A stretch of DNA of 64,000 nt from Phycisphaerae bacterium. Its GTDB lineage: Bacteria > Planctomycetota > Phycisphaerae > Phycisphaerales > UBA1924. The notes under the pieces were generated by a model, which had not been told where the DNA came from, ran no database searches, and saw nothing but the letters and a program-made list of their open reading frames with translations. The translations under genes were made by a program, and so were the position numbers. Shown one piece after another: positions 23,380-32,318 of the stretch; the first letter of the stretch is position 1; the number at the start of each line of letters is the position of its first letter. The DNA lies in contig BJHL01000008.1 in assembly GCA_014192545.1 (NCBI GenBank), forward strand, positions 1 to 64,000. The letters run 5' to 3'.

Positions 23380-24378
23380 ATGCCACGTACTGAAAAGCAA
23401 CTCCAAGACGGTCTGACACTGGTTGAAGCCATCAACGAAGCACTTGCGCAGGAGATGACGCGGGATGCGCGCGTTGTTTGCCTGGGTGAAGACGTGGGCT
23501 TCAACGGCGGTGTGTTTCGCGTGACGGATGGACTGCAAAAGCAGTTTGGCAAAGATCGCGTGATTGATACGCCGCTCGCAGAGTCGGGCATTATGGGGAC
23601 GGCTATTGGGCTCGCAATCGGCGGGATGCGGCCTGTGCCCGAGATTCAGTTTGAAGGCTTTTTGGGTCCGGCACATGACCAACTTGTGAACCATGCGGCG
23701 CGGTTTCGTACGCGGACGCGCAGTGCGATTACGGTGCCGCTGACGGTGCGCGTGCCTTGGGGTGGCGGCATTCACGCACCGGAGTTGCACAGTGATAGTC
23801 CGGAAGCGATTTACACGCACCTGCCTGGAATGAAGGTGGTTTGCCCGAGCACGCCCACGGATGCGAAGGGGCTGCTGCTGGCGGCGATTCGCGATCCTGA
23901 TCCGGTGATTTTCTTTGAGCCCAAGCGCGTGTATCGCAGTTATCGCGAGCAGGTGCCCGAGGGTGATTATGAAATTGAGATTGGCAAGGCGAAGGTGATT
24001 CAGGAAGGCACGGATCTGACGGTGGTGACGTGGGGCGCGAATGTGTTTCAGTGTCTGGAAGCACTCGACGCGCTGCCTGAGGACATCAGCGTGGAACTGA
24101 TTGATCTGCGAACGATCAATCCGATGGACAAGGATGCGATCATCAACAGCGTACAGAAGACTGGGCGCTGCGTGGTAGTGCAGGAGGCTCCCAAGACCGC
24201 GGGCATGGCCAGCGAGATCGCGACCATCGTGATGGAGCACTGCTTCTTGCACCTCAAGTGCCCGGTGCAGCGCGTGTGCGGGTTTGACACGATGATGCCG
24301 TATTACAAGCTGGAACTTGATTACCTGCCTGACGCGAAGCGGATTGCAGAGGCGATTGAGCAGACGATGGCGTATTGA
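23380..24378 (+). CDS. 2-oxoacid dehydrogenase E1 component, beta subunit (pyruvate dehydrogenase type)
   Basis: A 332-aa transketolase-like beta subunit that works with an alpha subunit and TPP to decarboxylate pyruvate or a branched 2-oxoacid. Landmarks are LVEAINEALAQEMTRDARVV, LGEDVGFNGGVFRVT, DTPLAESGIMGTAIGLAI, RVPWGGGIHAPELHSDSPE, VVCPSTPTDAKGLLLAAI, FEPKRVYR, LIDLRTINPMDKD and VVQEAPKTAGMASEI. No alpha, E2 or E3 gene is adjacent. Two starts are possible: 23380 (family-like MPRTEKQ) or 23362 (six extra residues, GGAG at only 2 nt). The 3' untranslated part holds an octamer array and then a terminator. Confidence 0.92.
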   Translation: MPRTEKQLQDGLTLVEAINEALAQEMTRDARVVCLGEDVGFNGGVFRVTDGLQKQFGKDRVIDTPLAESGIMGTAIGLAIGGMRPVPEIQFEGFLGPAHDQLVNHAARFRTRTRSAITVPLTVRVPWGGGIHAPELHSDSPEAIYTHLPGMKVVCPSTPTDAKGLLLAAIRDPDPVIFFEPKRVYRSYREQVPEGDYEIEIGKAKVIQEGTDLTVVTWGANVFQCLEALDALPEDISVELIDLRTINPMDKDAIINSVQKTGRCVVVQEAPKTAGMASEIATIVMEHCFLHLKCPVQRVCGFDTMMPYYKLELDYLPDAKRIAEAIEQTMAY

Positions 24379-24388
24379 GGGGGGAAGC

Positions 24389-24508
24389 ACCGGAGTACCG
24401 AAGTACCGGAGTACCGAAGTACCGAAGTACCGAAGTACCGCAGTACCGGAGTACCGGAGTACCGGAGTACCGGAGTACCGAAGTACCGGAGTACCGAAGT
24501 ACCGGAGT
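24389..24508. repeat. Octamer tandem array ACCGRAGT x15
   Basis: Fifteen uninterrupted 8-nt units alternate between ACCGGAGT and ACCGAAGT, with one ACCGCAGT. It starts 10 nt after the E1-beta stop and ends 26 nt before its terminator, so it should be transcribed. The unit contains GTAC across each junction. Confidence 0.97.
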
Positions 24509-24534
24509 GCGAAGGCAGCGAAAGACCAAAAGGG

Positions 24535-24565
24535 AACCGACCGCGTTTGTGCGGTCGGTTTTTTT
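24535..24565 (+). terminator. Rho-independent terminator of the E1-beta gene
   Basis: A perfect 10-bp stem AACCGACCGC/GCGGTCGGTT with a 6-nt loop is followed by T. Almost the same stem sequence terminates eno at 39548-39577. Confidence 0.93.
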
Positions 24566-24605
24566 GTCTTCGCGGAGTTCCTAGCCGGCTCGGGGGCGTT
24601 GGGAA

Positions 24606-26186
24606 TTAGGCCAGTCGCGTGCCCGTGGGGAAGACACCTGGGAGTTTGTCGTCGTGGTCGCCGCGAGTGAGGCTTCTCGCAAGCAGGCTGCCGCCGACGA
24701 AGCAGCCTTTCCAGCTTTGGCCCAGGCCGCCGAAGAGTTCTTCGCGGTCGCCTCGGCTGCGGACGACGTTGTGGCCAAACTTGAAGGCGCGGATTTCGGA
24801 TTGGAGGCGATTGGCGAGCGGTTCGTCGTCGGTGGCAAGACTGCTGACAAGGTTGCCATTGCTGACGTTCATTTCGGCGACGAGTTCTTCGATGCGGTCA
24901 ACGGTGACGATGAGATCGAGGGGGCCGAAGGGTTCGTTGAAGTAAAGCTTGCAACTGCGCGGGATGTTGAGAAGCGCAGCGGGCGCGAAGTACGCGCTGA
25001 TGTCTTGGCCTGGCAGGAGCGCGCGATGGTCGAGTTCGCCTTGGTAGAGGGGCACGCCGCCGCCGCCGATGGCCTCGCTCCAGAGGCTCTTGAGTTCTTC
25101 GACTTTCTTGGCGTTGATCATCGGGCCGAATTCGTATTGCGGCAGCGGGTCATTGTCGTTGGCGACGAGGACGGGATGTCCGAAGCGAACGCTCTTGACG
25201 ACGGCAAGATACATGTCGAGGAATTTGGGCAGCAGTGAGCGTTGCACGACGAAGCGCGGGTAGGCGGTGCAGCGCTGTTTGCCGTATTCGAAGCCTTTTT
25301 TGAGCTGTTTGGCGAGCAGGTCCCACTGGCTGAATTCCCAGATGCCGTAGGCGTTGACGCCTTCCATTTCGAGCATGTGGCGTTTGCCGGTATCGACGAG
25401 GGCACTGGCAACGTCGCGGCCATTGCTGCGACCGCCGACGAAGCTGAGGCAATCGACGTGTTCGTTGCGCACAAGTGCATCGCTAAGCGTGCCGCCGCTG
25501 CCGCTGACGAAACTGACGGGCAAGCCGTGGCGGCGCGCGATGGCCATGCTGACGGCAAGGGCGGTGCCGCCGCCGTCGGTTGGGGCTTTGGCGATGCTGG
25601 CGTTGCCGCAGAGGACTTGGACGAGCACGGCGTGTTGCAGGACGCTGAGGGGATAATTCCAACTGGCGATGTTGGAGATGAGTCCCAGCGGCGTGCGGTC
25701 GGCGATCATGCCGTCGATGTTGTCGACGTACCACGCGACACCTTCGATGCATCGGTCAGCGTCGGCGAGGGCAAGATGCCAAGGCTTGCCGATTTCCCAC
25801 ATGAGCAGTTGTGCCAGCAGTTCGCGGTGGGTGCGCATGTCGTTGACGGTGGCGCGGACGCGGGCTTTGCGTTCTTCGAGCGGAACTTTGGCCCAGGCTT
25901 TGCCTTCCGCAGCCGCGGCGCGAACGGCGTGGAGGCCGGCGGGCAGGTCGATCATCGGGAGTTTGCCGATCAGAGAGCCATCGATGGGTGAGGCGATGCT
26001 GCGCGGGTTGCCGGGCGTGCCCCAGTTGCCTTCGATGAGGTTGAGGAAGTGGCCAGCGTCGGCGAAGGCCTCGGGGGCGACTTGCTGGGCTTTGGCGAGG
26101 ACGTCATGCCACGCGAATCCGGGCTTGACGCGGAGAGTCATGGGTTTGGGTTCGATGGCGTTAGCGGCGGTTGGAGTGGTGGCCAT
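24606..26186 (-). CDS. Aldehyde dehydrogenase family protein
   Basis: A 526-aa NAD(P)-dependent aldehyde dehydrogenase; substrate not identifiable. Family landmarks are WNYPLSVL in the coenzyme domain, FVSGSGGTLSDALV, LSFVGGRSNGRDVASALV, the Glu region MLEMEGVNAYGI (GG of the common ELGGKN is EG here), the catalytic Cys in GKQRCTAYPRF, and FNEPFGPLDLIVTV near the end. The first 60 residues have no match to the fold. The start at 26186 is MATTPTA; the frame is open to 26339 but that part lacks a ribosome binding site and overlaps the promoter region of the divergent regulator gene. Confidence 0.88.
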   Translation of the reverse strand: MATTPTAANAIEPKPMTLRVKPGFAWHDVLAKAQQVAPEAFADAGHFLNLIEGNWGTPGNPRSIASPIDGSLIGKLPMIDLPAGLHAVRAAAAEGKAWAKVPLEERKARVRATVNDMRTHRELLAQLLMWEIGKPWHLALADADRCIEGVAWYVDNIDGMIADRTPLGLISNIASWNYPLSVLQHAVLVQVLCGNASIAKAPTDGGGTALAVSMAIARRHGLPVSFVSGSGGTLSDALVRNEHVDCLSFVGGRSNGRDVASALVDTGKRHMLEMEGVNAYGIWEFSQWDLLAKQLKKGFEYGKQRCTAYPRFVVQRSLLPKFLDMYLAVVKSVRFGHPVLVANDNDPLPQYEFGPMINAKKVEELKSLWSEAIGGGGVPLYQGELDHRALLPGQDISAYFAPAALLNIPRSCKLYFNEPFGPLDLIVTVDRIEELVAEMNVSNGNLVSSLATDDEPLANRLQSEIRAFKFGHNVVRSRGDREELFGGLGQSWKGCFVGGSLLARSLTRGDHDDKLPGVFPTGTRLA

Positions 26187-26337
26187 AGGTGAGTTTAGTT
26201 GCCGGAGGCGTGCGACTCGTGACAAAGTTGTGACGAGGATTCGAGCGTGTTTGCGGAACAAGATCGAACGCGGGCGGGTTGGGCGACGAATGATTGGGAG
26301 ATAGCTGCGGTGGGCTGCAATTTTTCGCGGAGTCTTC

Positions 26338-27039
26338 ATGCCACTTGCTCACATTTTGATTGTTGAGGATGATGCGGCGATTCGTCGCGGTTTGTGTGAT
26401 TGCTTGAAGTTTGCGGGCTATGAGACGTGCGAGGCGGGCGATGGACAGGCGGGGCTGGACGCGGCGACATCGCGCGATGTTGATTTGGTGCTGCTTGATT
26501 TGCTGATGCCGAAGATGGATGGGATTGCGGTTTTGACGCAGCTTCGACAGAGCAAGCCGACGTTGCCGGTGATTATCTTGACGGCCAAGGGCGAGGAGCA
26601 TGACCGCGTGCGCGGGCTCAAGACGGGCGCGGATGATTATGTGGTCAAGCCCTTTTCGGTGACGGAGCTTTTGGCAAGGGTCGAGGCGGTTTTGCGGCGG
26701 AGTCCAGAGCGGCCTCGGCCTTTGGCGAAGTTGACGGTGGATGGGCGAGCAATTGATTTTGATCGGCGTGAGGTGCGGTATGAGGGGCATGCGGAAGTGC
26801 TGAGCGAGAAGGAGAGCGAGGTGCTTTCGTATTTGGCGAGCAATCGCGGGCGAGCGGTATCGCGAGATGAGTTGTTGCAGCGGGTTTGGGGGATTGATCC
26901 GCGAGGGATGCAGACGCGCACGGTGGATATGGCGATTGCAAGGCTGCGGGAATTGTTGCATGATGATGCAAATGATCCGAAGGTGATTGTGACGGTGCGC
27001 GGCAAGGGATATATGTTGGCGGCGGAGATGCAGCCGTGA
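26338..27039 (+). CDS. OmpR/PhoB-family response regulator
   Basis: A 233-aa two-domain regulator. The receiver (residues 1-120) has the acidic pair D11/D12, the phosphoacceptor D54 in LVLLDLLMPKMDG, T82 and K104 in VVKPF. A winged-helix DNA-binding domain follows (about 130-230) with EVLSEKESEVLSYLASN, VSRDELLQRVWG, RTVDMAIARLRE and VRGKGYML. GGAG lies 5-8 nt upstream of the ATG. Its stop overlaps the GTG of the histidine kinase (GTGA), so the pair is translationally coupled. Target genes unknown. Confidence 0.95.
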   Translation: MPLAHILIVEDDAAIRRGLCDCLKFAGYETCEAGDGQAGLDAATSRDVDLVLLDLLMPKMDGIAVLTQLRQSKPTLPVIILTAKGEEHDRVRGLKTGADDYVVKPFSVTELLARVEAVLRRSPERPRPLAKLTVDGRAIDFDRREVRYEGHAEVLSEKESEVLSYLASNRGRAVSRDELLQRVWGIDPRGMQTRTVDMAIARLRELLHDDANDPKVIVTVRGKGYMLAAEMQP

Positions 27040-29192
27040 GCGTGCGCACTGCGGATGTGATGGCAGAACCAAGCCCGCGGTGGACGCGATTGGTGATTGT
27101 GGGCGTTGCGCTGGTGATTGCCGCGCTGGTGTGGATTACGTGGCAGGCGCTGCGGCTGGAAGATCGTGAGCGGGCGGCGCGGCGCGATGCGGCGTTTCAG
27201 GAGTCGCTGCGACTGGCACTGTGGCGTATGGATAGTGCGCTGACGCCCATCATCGCGCGCGAGGCGGCACGGCCTTACTTTGAGTATCAGAGTTTTTATC
27301 CCGCTGATAGAGCGATGCGGAGTTTGGAAGAGCCGGCGACGATTGATGACGTGCTGGTGCCGAGTCCGCTGCTCACGGCGAGTGATCCGACGATTCGAGT
27401 TTACTTTCAGCGGGAAATGAGTGGAACGCTGACGAGTCCGCAGGCTCCGCAAGGATGGTCGCAGCGCGTGGCGGAAGGCGCGTATGTGACGCCTTATGTG
27501 ACGGAGGCGGCGCGGGGGCAGGTTGTTGCGCTGCGGGGGATGTTTGAAAATCAGCGGAAAACAGCGGCGAAACTTGAGCAGGAGAGAATTCGGGATCAGC
27601 GGGATGCGGAATCGGACAAACAATTGTCCAGCACGACTTCGGCTGATGAGAAGGGGGAGCAGTTTGCGGACAGTGTGAAGAAAAGTGACAACGTGAGCGA
27701 TTACTTGCAGCGACGCAGCGTTGCTTCGCAAGCGGCGAATGTGGTTTCGGGCGGCGCGCAGCAGGCGATGGAGCAGGGGCGGAGTGATGCGGCCCCGATG
27801 AATACGGCTGCACGCACGGCGAAGGCTCGCGGGGAGCCATCGACGGCGCGACCAGCAGCGGGCAAGCCAGAAGAGGATGTGAAGATCGAAGCGGCGGGGC
27901 AGAGTGACGCGAAAGACAAGACCGGTGAGGCCGCGAGTGTTGTGCCACCGGCAATGCCTGGGATTGCACCGTTGGTGGCGGCGTTTGATGCGTCGAGTGG
28001 CGCGAGCGATGCGGTTGCGAAGGTCGGCGAGAGTGAGATGTATGGAAATGGTTTGAGCGAGACGCCTGTGGTTGCGCCGGTGGTGCAGATTGATCCGGCG
28101 GTCAGGCCTGGCGAATTTATTGCGAAGTGGTTGCCTGGTGCGGGTGGTGAATCGGAGCTTGTTTTCACGCGTGAAGTGCTGGTGGGCACGTCGCGGATTG
28201 AGCAGGGGTTTTGGGTGAATTGGCCGCTGCTGCGCGAGCAGGTGATGAGCTCAGCGAGGGAGCTTTTGCCGGCTGCGTCGCTGCGGCCCGTGATGGAGTC
28301 TCCGGATGTTTTGCCTGCCGAGACACTCGGGCGCATGCTCGCAAGCGTGCCGGCGGAGTTGATTGTGGAGCGCGGTGCGTTGGCGGCGGGGCCAGCGTGG
28401 TCGCCTTTGCGCAGTGCATTGCTGGCGACGTGGTTGGTGGTGCTTGCGGCGGTTGTAGGACTCGTGTATGTGGCGAGGGCGGCGACGCAACTTGCGGAGC
28501 GGCGCGGGCGATTTGTTTCGGCGGTGACGCATGAGCTGCGCACGCCGCTGACGACGTTTCGGATGTACTCGCAGATGCTGGCGGATGGCATGGTGACGAG
28601 CCAAGATGCGCAGCGCGACTATGCGAAGACGTTGTATGACGAGTCGGGTCGGCTGGCAAGGATTGTTGAGAGTGTGCTGGATTATGCGAGATTGGGCAAG
28701 GGAAAGTCGCAGCAGCCGCTGGATGTGACGACGGTCGGTGAGATGCTTGCGGGCATTGTGCCGGGGTTGCAGGGGCACGCGAGTGTCGCAGGGTTGACGC
28801 TTGATGTACGTGGACTGAGTGATGCGACGAGCCAGCGCGCGCTGGCGACAGACGAGAGTCGCGTGCAGCGGATATTGCTGAACTTGGTGGAGAATGCGTG
28901 CAAATATGCGCGAGATTCAGCGGACAAGCGGATTGAGTTCATCGTGGAGGTTGAGCATCGCGATCTGCGAGTTCGTGTTCGCGATTTTGGACCCGGGGTT
29001 CCGCTGAGTGAGCGAGCGGCGATTTTCAAGCCGTTTACGCGTGGTGAAGCGCATGCGCATGGATCGGTGCCAGGGCTTGGGCTGGGGTTGGCGTTGTGCC
29101 GGGCACTGGCGGAGCAGCTTGGAGGCAGTTTGGCGCTGACGGGGCACGCGGGTGGGGCGGAGTTTACGTTGACGCTGCCTTTGCAGGCGTGA
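27036..29192 (+). CDS. Sensor histidine kinase with large extracytoplasmic insert
   Basis: A 718-aa partner of the upstream regulator. TM1 is at about 19-38 and TM2 at about 462-482. The roughly 420 residues between them have a long low-complexity middle rich in Ala, Glu, Lys and Ser (about 165-330), which is unusual for a sensor. The cytoplasmic part has HisKA with H499 in AVTHELRTPLTTF and HATPase with RILLNLVENACKYA, DFGPGVP, IFKPFTRG and GLGLGLALC. GTG at 27036 overlaps the regulator stop by 4 nt; an ATG at 27060 is an alternative. The signal sensed is unknown. Confidence 0.93.
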   Translation: MSVRTADVMAEPSPRWTRLVIVGVALVIAALVWITWQALRLEDRERAARRDAAFQESLRLALWRMDSALTPIIAREAARPYFEYQSFYPADRAMRSLEEPATIDDVLVPSPLLTASDPTIRVYFQREMSGTLTSPQAPQGWSQRVAEGAYVTPYVTEAARGQVVALRGMFENQRKTAAKLEQERIRDQRDAESDKQLSSTTSADEKGEQFADSVKKSDNVSDYLQRRSVASQAANVVSGGAQQAMEQGRSDAAPMNTAARTAKARGEPSTARPAAGKPEEDVKIEAAGQSDAKDKTGEAASVVPPAMPGIAPLVAAFDASSGASDAVAKVGESEMYGNGLSETPVVAPVVQIDPAVRPGEFIAKWLPGAGGESELVFTREVLVGTSRIEQGFWVNWPLLREQVMSSARELLPAASLRPVMESPDVLPAETLGRMLASVPAELIVERGALAAGPAWSPLRSALLATWLVVLAAVVGLVYVARAATQLAERRGRFVSAVTHELRTPLTTFRMYSQMLADGMVTSQDAQRDYAKTLYDESGRLARIVESVLDYARLGKGKSQQPLDVTTVGEMLAGIVPGLQGHASVAGLTLDVRGLSDATSQRALATDESRVQRILLNLVENACKYARDSADKRIEFIVEVEHRDLRVRVRDFGPGVPLSERAAIFKPFTRGEAHAHGSVPGLGLGLALCRALAEQLGGSLALTGHAGGAEFTLTLPLQA

Positions 29193-29264
29193 TGAAGTGG
29201 CGGCGTCCGTACTATGTCCGCCGCGCGAGAAGTTCGCGCGTCGAGAGTCCGCTGCGAGAGAGAT

Positions 29265-30560
29265 ATGGATATGCATCATCACGCGACTGCTGCGATTATT
29301 TCAATTGGCGATGAACTGACGCTCGGGCAGACGCTTGATACAAATAGCAAGTGGCTGAGTGATCAGTTGGTGACAATGGGAATTGTTCCGGTGGAGCATG
29401 TGACGGTGCCGGATGATTTGGATGCGCATGTTGCGACGCTGCTGCGGCTGGCGAACAAGGTTGATGTGATTGTGTGCTCGGGTGGGCTTGGGCCTACGCA
29501 GGATGATTTGACGCGTGATGCGTTGGCGAAGGCGATGGGTGACACGCTCATTGAAGACCCGATTGCACTATCGCAAGTGGAAGCGTGGTATACATCGCGC
29601 GGGCGGGTGATGAGTGCGAACAACCGGCTGCAGGCTCTGCGACCAACGCGCGGATTGGTGATGCAGAACTTGCATGGGACCGCGCCGGGAATTGCAGGAC
29701 GCATCGGGAATTGTGATGTTTTCTGCTTGCCCGGGCCGCCCAAGGAAATGTTTCCGATGTTTGAGCAAGGCGTCGTGCCGCGGCTGCGATTGCAGGCGGG
29801 GCGCACGATGATGACGCGCGTGTTGCACACATTTGGGGTCGCCGAGAGCGATCTGGCGATGCGGCTGGGTGATCTCATGAAGCGGGACGCGAATCCGCTG
29901 GTGGGAACGACGGCGAGCGGCGGGGTGGTGAGCATTCGCATGCGGTACGAAGGTTCGCTGACGCCAATTGAAGCAGGGCAAGTGCTGGACAGCGTCGAAC
30001 GAACGTGCCGAGATGTGGCGGGGCAGTTTATTTTTGGAAGCGAGAAGGAGACGCTGGCGAGCGTGGTCGTTGGGATGCTGCGAGCGCAGAAGCAGACGCT
30101 GGGCACGGTTGAGAGTTGCACTGGCGGGCTGCTTGGGGCGTATTTGACGGAGATTCCCGGCAGCAGTGCGGCGTTTATTGGCGGGCTCGTGACGTATACG
30201 AATGAACTGAAGACGCAGCTTGCGCATCTGGATGCGGCGAACTTTGCGGAGGGCGGGCCTGGTGCGGTGAGTCGCGAGACGGCGAGCGCGATGGCAATGG
30301 GTGGGCTGCGGACGCTCGGATGCGATCACGCCATTGCGATTACGGGGATTGCAGGGCCGGATGGTGGTTCGGCAGCGAAGCCCGTGGGGCTGGTGTATAT
30401 CGCGCGGGCTTCGCGTAGCGATAGTGAGGTCGATGTGCGCGGGTTCAAGATGATTGGCGATCGGCAGAATGTTCGCGAGTGGTCGGCTCGCACCGCGATG
30501 GCGATGTTGTGGCAGAAGTTGAGTGGTCTGCCGAGTGTGAGGATGTTGCGGGAGGCGTGA
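29265..30560 (+). CDS. cinA: CinA family protein (nicotinamide-nucleotide amidase type)
   Basis: A 431-aa two-domain protein. The N-terminal MoCF-like domain has IISIGDELTLGQTLDTNSKWL and CSGGLGPTQDDLTRDALA. The C-terminal CinA amidase domain has LGTVESCTGGLLGAYLTEIPGSS, GGLVTYTNELKTQL, GAVSRETASAMAMG and AITGIAGPDGGSAAKPVG. The C-terminal domain deamidates NMN in pyridine nucleotide recycling; the N-terminal domain is a pyrophosphatase in related proteins. Full length matches the family. The start at 29265 (MDMHHH) is near GAGAG; ATG at 29271 and 29214 are alternatives. Confidence 0.93.
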   Translation: MDMHHHATAAIISIGDELTLGQTLDTNSKWLSDQLVTMGIVPVEHVTVPDDLDAHVATLLRLANKVDVIVCSGGLGPTQDDLTRDALAKAMGDTLIEDPIALSQVEAWYTSRGRVMSANNRLQALRPTRGLVMQNLHGTAPGIAGRIGNCDVFCLPGPPKEMFPMFEQGVVPRLRLQAGRTMMTRVLHTFGVAESDLAMRLGDLMKRDANPLVGTTASGGVVSIRMRYEGSLTPIEAGQVLDSVERTCRDVAGQFIFGSEKETLASVVVGMLRAQKQTLGTVESCTGGLLGAYLTEIPGSSAAFIGGLVTYTNELKTQLAHLDAANFAEGGPGAVSRETASAMAMGGLRTLGCDHAIAITGIAGPDGGSAAKPVGLVYIARASRSDSEVDVRGFKMIGDRQNVREWSARTAMAMLWQKLSGLPSVRMLREA

Positions 30561-30598
30561 GAAGAAGCAACAAAGTGACGAAATGTGGGCGAGTGGGG

Positions 30599-31447
30599 TT
30601 ACTCGCCAGGAATGTACGAGATCGCGCCTTCCCACTGGCTGCTGGCGGTGGCGTAGAGCTTCTTTGGAATGCGGCCCGCGAGGTAGCTTTGACGGCCTGC
30701 GGTGATGGCGTGGCGCATGGCGTGGGCCATGAGGATGGGGTTCTTGGCGTGCGCGATAGCTGTGTTGAGTAGGACGCCATCGGCGCCGAGTTCCATCGCG
30801 ATGCTGACGTCGCTCGCGCTTCCCACGCCTGCGTCAACGATGACGGGATACGTGGGGTCGCCTTGCTTGAGGAGTTCTAGGCAGAGCAGGATGTTGTTGC
30901 GATTCAGGACGCCTTGGCCGCTGCCGATGGGGCTGCCGGCGGGCATGACGCTGGTGGCGCCAGCTTCTTTGATTCGAAGAGCGGCGATTGGATCGTCGCT
31001 GGTGTACGCGAGAACTTCGAAGCCTTCTTTGACGAGTTCGCGCGTGGCTTCGACAGTGCCCATCGGGTCGGGGAGGAGCGTCTTTTTATCGCCCAGCACT
31101 TCGAGTTTGACCCAACTTGCGCCGGGGTTGCCGAGTTGTTCGAGTATGTCGCGGCCGAGGAGCGCGACGCGGATGGCATCGCTCGCGCTGAAGCAGCCGG
31201 CGGTGTTGGGCAGGATGGTGTAGCGTTTGGTGTCGATGAATTCGAGGAGGCTTTTGCCCTGGTCGTTGTAAAGGCGTTCGCGGCGGACGGCGACGGTTGT
31301 GACTTCGCAGCCGCTGGCCGCGAGGGCGTCGCGCATGGATTCGTGAGAGGGGTATTTGCCAGTGCCGGTGAAGAGGCGGCTGTGGAAGGAGCGGGAGCCG
31401 ACGTTGAGCTTGGAGTCGGCGGGATCAGGGATGGAGGCTGCGGTCAT
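30599..31447 (-). CDS. thiG: Thiazole synthase
   Basis: Builds the thiazole phosphate of thiamine from deoxyxylulose phosphate, dehydroglycine and sulfur carried by ThiS. The 282-aa TIM barrel has the Schiff-base lysine K114 in [16 protein letters not shown], preceded by [14 protein letters not shown]. The phosphate-binding parts are [32 protein letters not shown] and GVLLNTAIA. It is last in apaG-thiS-thiG, separated from thiS by a palindromic element. Length is slightly above the usual 255-260 aa because of N- and C-terminal tails. Confidence 0.96.
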   Translation of the reverse strand: MTAASIPDPADSKLNVGSRSFHSRLFTGTGKYPSHESMRDALAASGCEVTTVAVRRERLYNDQGKSLLEFIDTKRYTILPNTAGCFSASDAIRVALLGRDILEQLGNPGASWVKLEVLGDKKTLLPDPMGTVEATRELVKEGFEVLAYTSDDPIAALRIKEAGATSVMPAGSPIGSGQGVLNRNNILLCLELLKQGDPTYPVIVDAGVGSASDVSIAMELGADGVLLNTAIAHAKNPILMAHAMRHAITAGRQSYLAGRIPKKLYATASSQWEGAISYIPGE

Positions 31448-31492
31448 GGGGGATTATTGCGGCACGGTGGATGTGCGCGTGTTGGGGGATCT

Positions 31493-31527
31493 ATCCGGGC
31501 CTTCGCAGAGCCTCAGGCCCGGCGTCG
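31493..31527 (-). repeat. 35-nt palindromic 3' element, copy 3 (between thiS and thiG)
   Basis: mRNA-sense arms are CCGGGCCT and AGGCCCGG, a perfect 8-bp stem in which the A-T pair of copy 1 is replaced by G-C. It begins 3 nt after the thiS stop, inside what is otherwise a thiS-thiG operon. Confidence 0.88.
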
Positions 31528-31530
31528 GAC

Positions 31531-31758
31531 TTAGCCACCACCTACGAGTGAGACGAGTTCGATTTTGTCGCCTTGTTGCAACTGCGTGGTTTCGTGCATC
31601 GCGCGGCGGACGAGTTTGCCGTTGACTTCGGCGGCGACGGCTTGTTGGGCCATGCCGAGGGATTCGATGAGTTGGCGGAGGGTGAGCGGCGATGTGAGCG
31701 GCATTGACTTGCCGTTGACGGTAACTGCGGGGCCGGATGATGTGGAAGCGTCGAGCAT
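31531..31758 (-). CDS. thiS: Sulfur carrier protein ThiS
   Basis: A 75-aa ubiquitin-like carrier that is thiocarboxylated at its C-terminal Gly and donates sulfur to ThiG. The core VTVNGKSMPL, LTLRQLIESLGM, VAAEVNGKLVRR and GDKIELVSLVGGG is typical; the final GG is intact. About ten extra N-terminal residues precede the beta-grasp fold. Directly upstream of thiG. Confidence 0.93.
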   Translation of the reverse strand: MLDASTSSGPAVTVNGKSMPLTSPLTLRQLIESLGMAQQAVAAEVNGKLVRRAMHETTQLQQGDKIELVSLVGGG

Positions 31759-31768
31759 GTTTGGGCGA

Positions 31769-32185
31769 TCAGACGTGCGGACTGACCAAGAAGAATCGAC
31801 CGATCACGGCTTCGAAATGTTCGCCGTTTTCGTCAACGAACTCATAGGTGCCTTCCATCGTGCCCCATGGATATTCGAGTGGGCAGAAGCTGGTGTACTC
31901 GAAGAACTCGCCGGGCGAGAGATCGGGGAAGTGGCCCACGACACCTTCGCCGTGGACTTCTTTGCGTTCGCCTTCGCCGTCGACGATCATCCAGTGACGG
32001 CGCAGAAGTCGACAGCGTTTGTCGCCTTCGTTGGTCATGCGGATGCGATAGCCCCACGCGAACTTGCTGTGTTCGGGCTGGCTTTGTTCAGCGATGTAAA
32101 AGGGGCGAACCACCACGCGGAGTCCGTTGGTGGAAGTGTTTGAACCAGGATCACCTGACGACTTGAGCGACGCAGCGACTGTCAC
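31769..32185 (-). CDS. apaG: ApaG family protein
   Basis: A 138-aa single beta-sandwich domain (ApaG, formerly CorD). The family signature is visible as WGYRIRMTNEGDKRCRLLRRH with GEGVVGHFPDLSPGEFFEYTS (cited as adjoining parts) and PWGTMEGTYEFV. In other bacteria it is linked to diadenosine tetraphosphate hydrolysis; here it lies 10 nt ahead of thiS, an unusual partner. The biochemical role is not settled. Confidence 0.93.
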   Translation of the reverse strand: MTVAASLKSSGDPGSNTSTNGLRVVVRPFYIAEQSQPEHSKFAWGYRIRMTNEGDKRCRLLRRHWMIVDGEGERKEVHGEGVVGHFPDLSPGEFFEYTSFCPLEYPWGTMEGTYEFVDENGEHFEAVIGRFFLVSPHV

Positions 32186-32318
32186 GGCTAAGCCTCCCGA
32201 GGCTCCCCACGAGCAAGCAAGCGTAGCCGGTTGATGGATGTCAAATCATGCAGGAAACGAGCAGCGGAGGTGTCGCTCCGTTGTTTTCGCGGGTGGGCAC
32301 GCCTTGGTGTGAACGTGA

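Noticed and set aside
21888..23591. A 567-codon minus-strand frame
   Set aside because: Runs antisense through metF, the zinc-ribbon gene and the E1-beta start; its His/Arg/Pro composition is not that of a protein.
24389..24508. Possible CRISPR array
   Set aside because: Units are 8 nt with no spacers and no cas genes; it is a simple tandem repeat. Frames through it (VPKYRSTE-like repeats) are by-products of the repeat.
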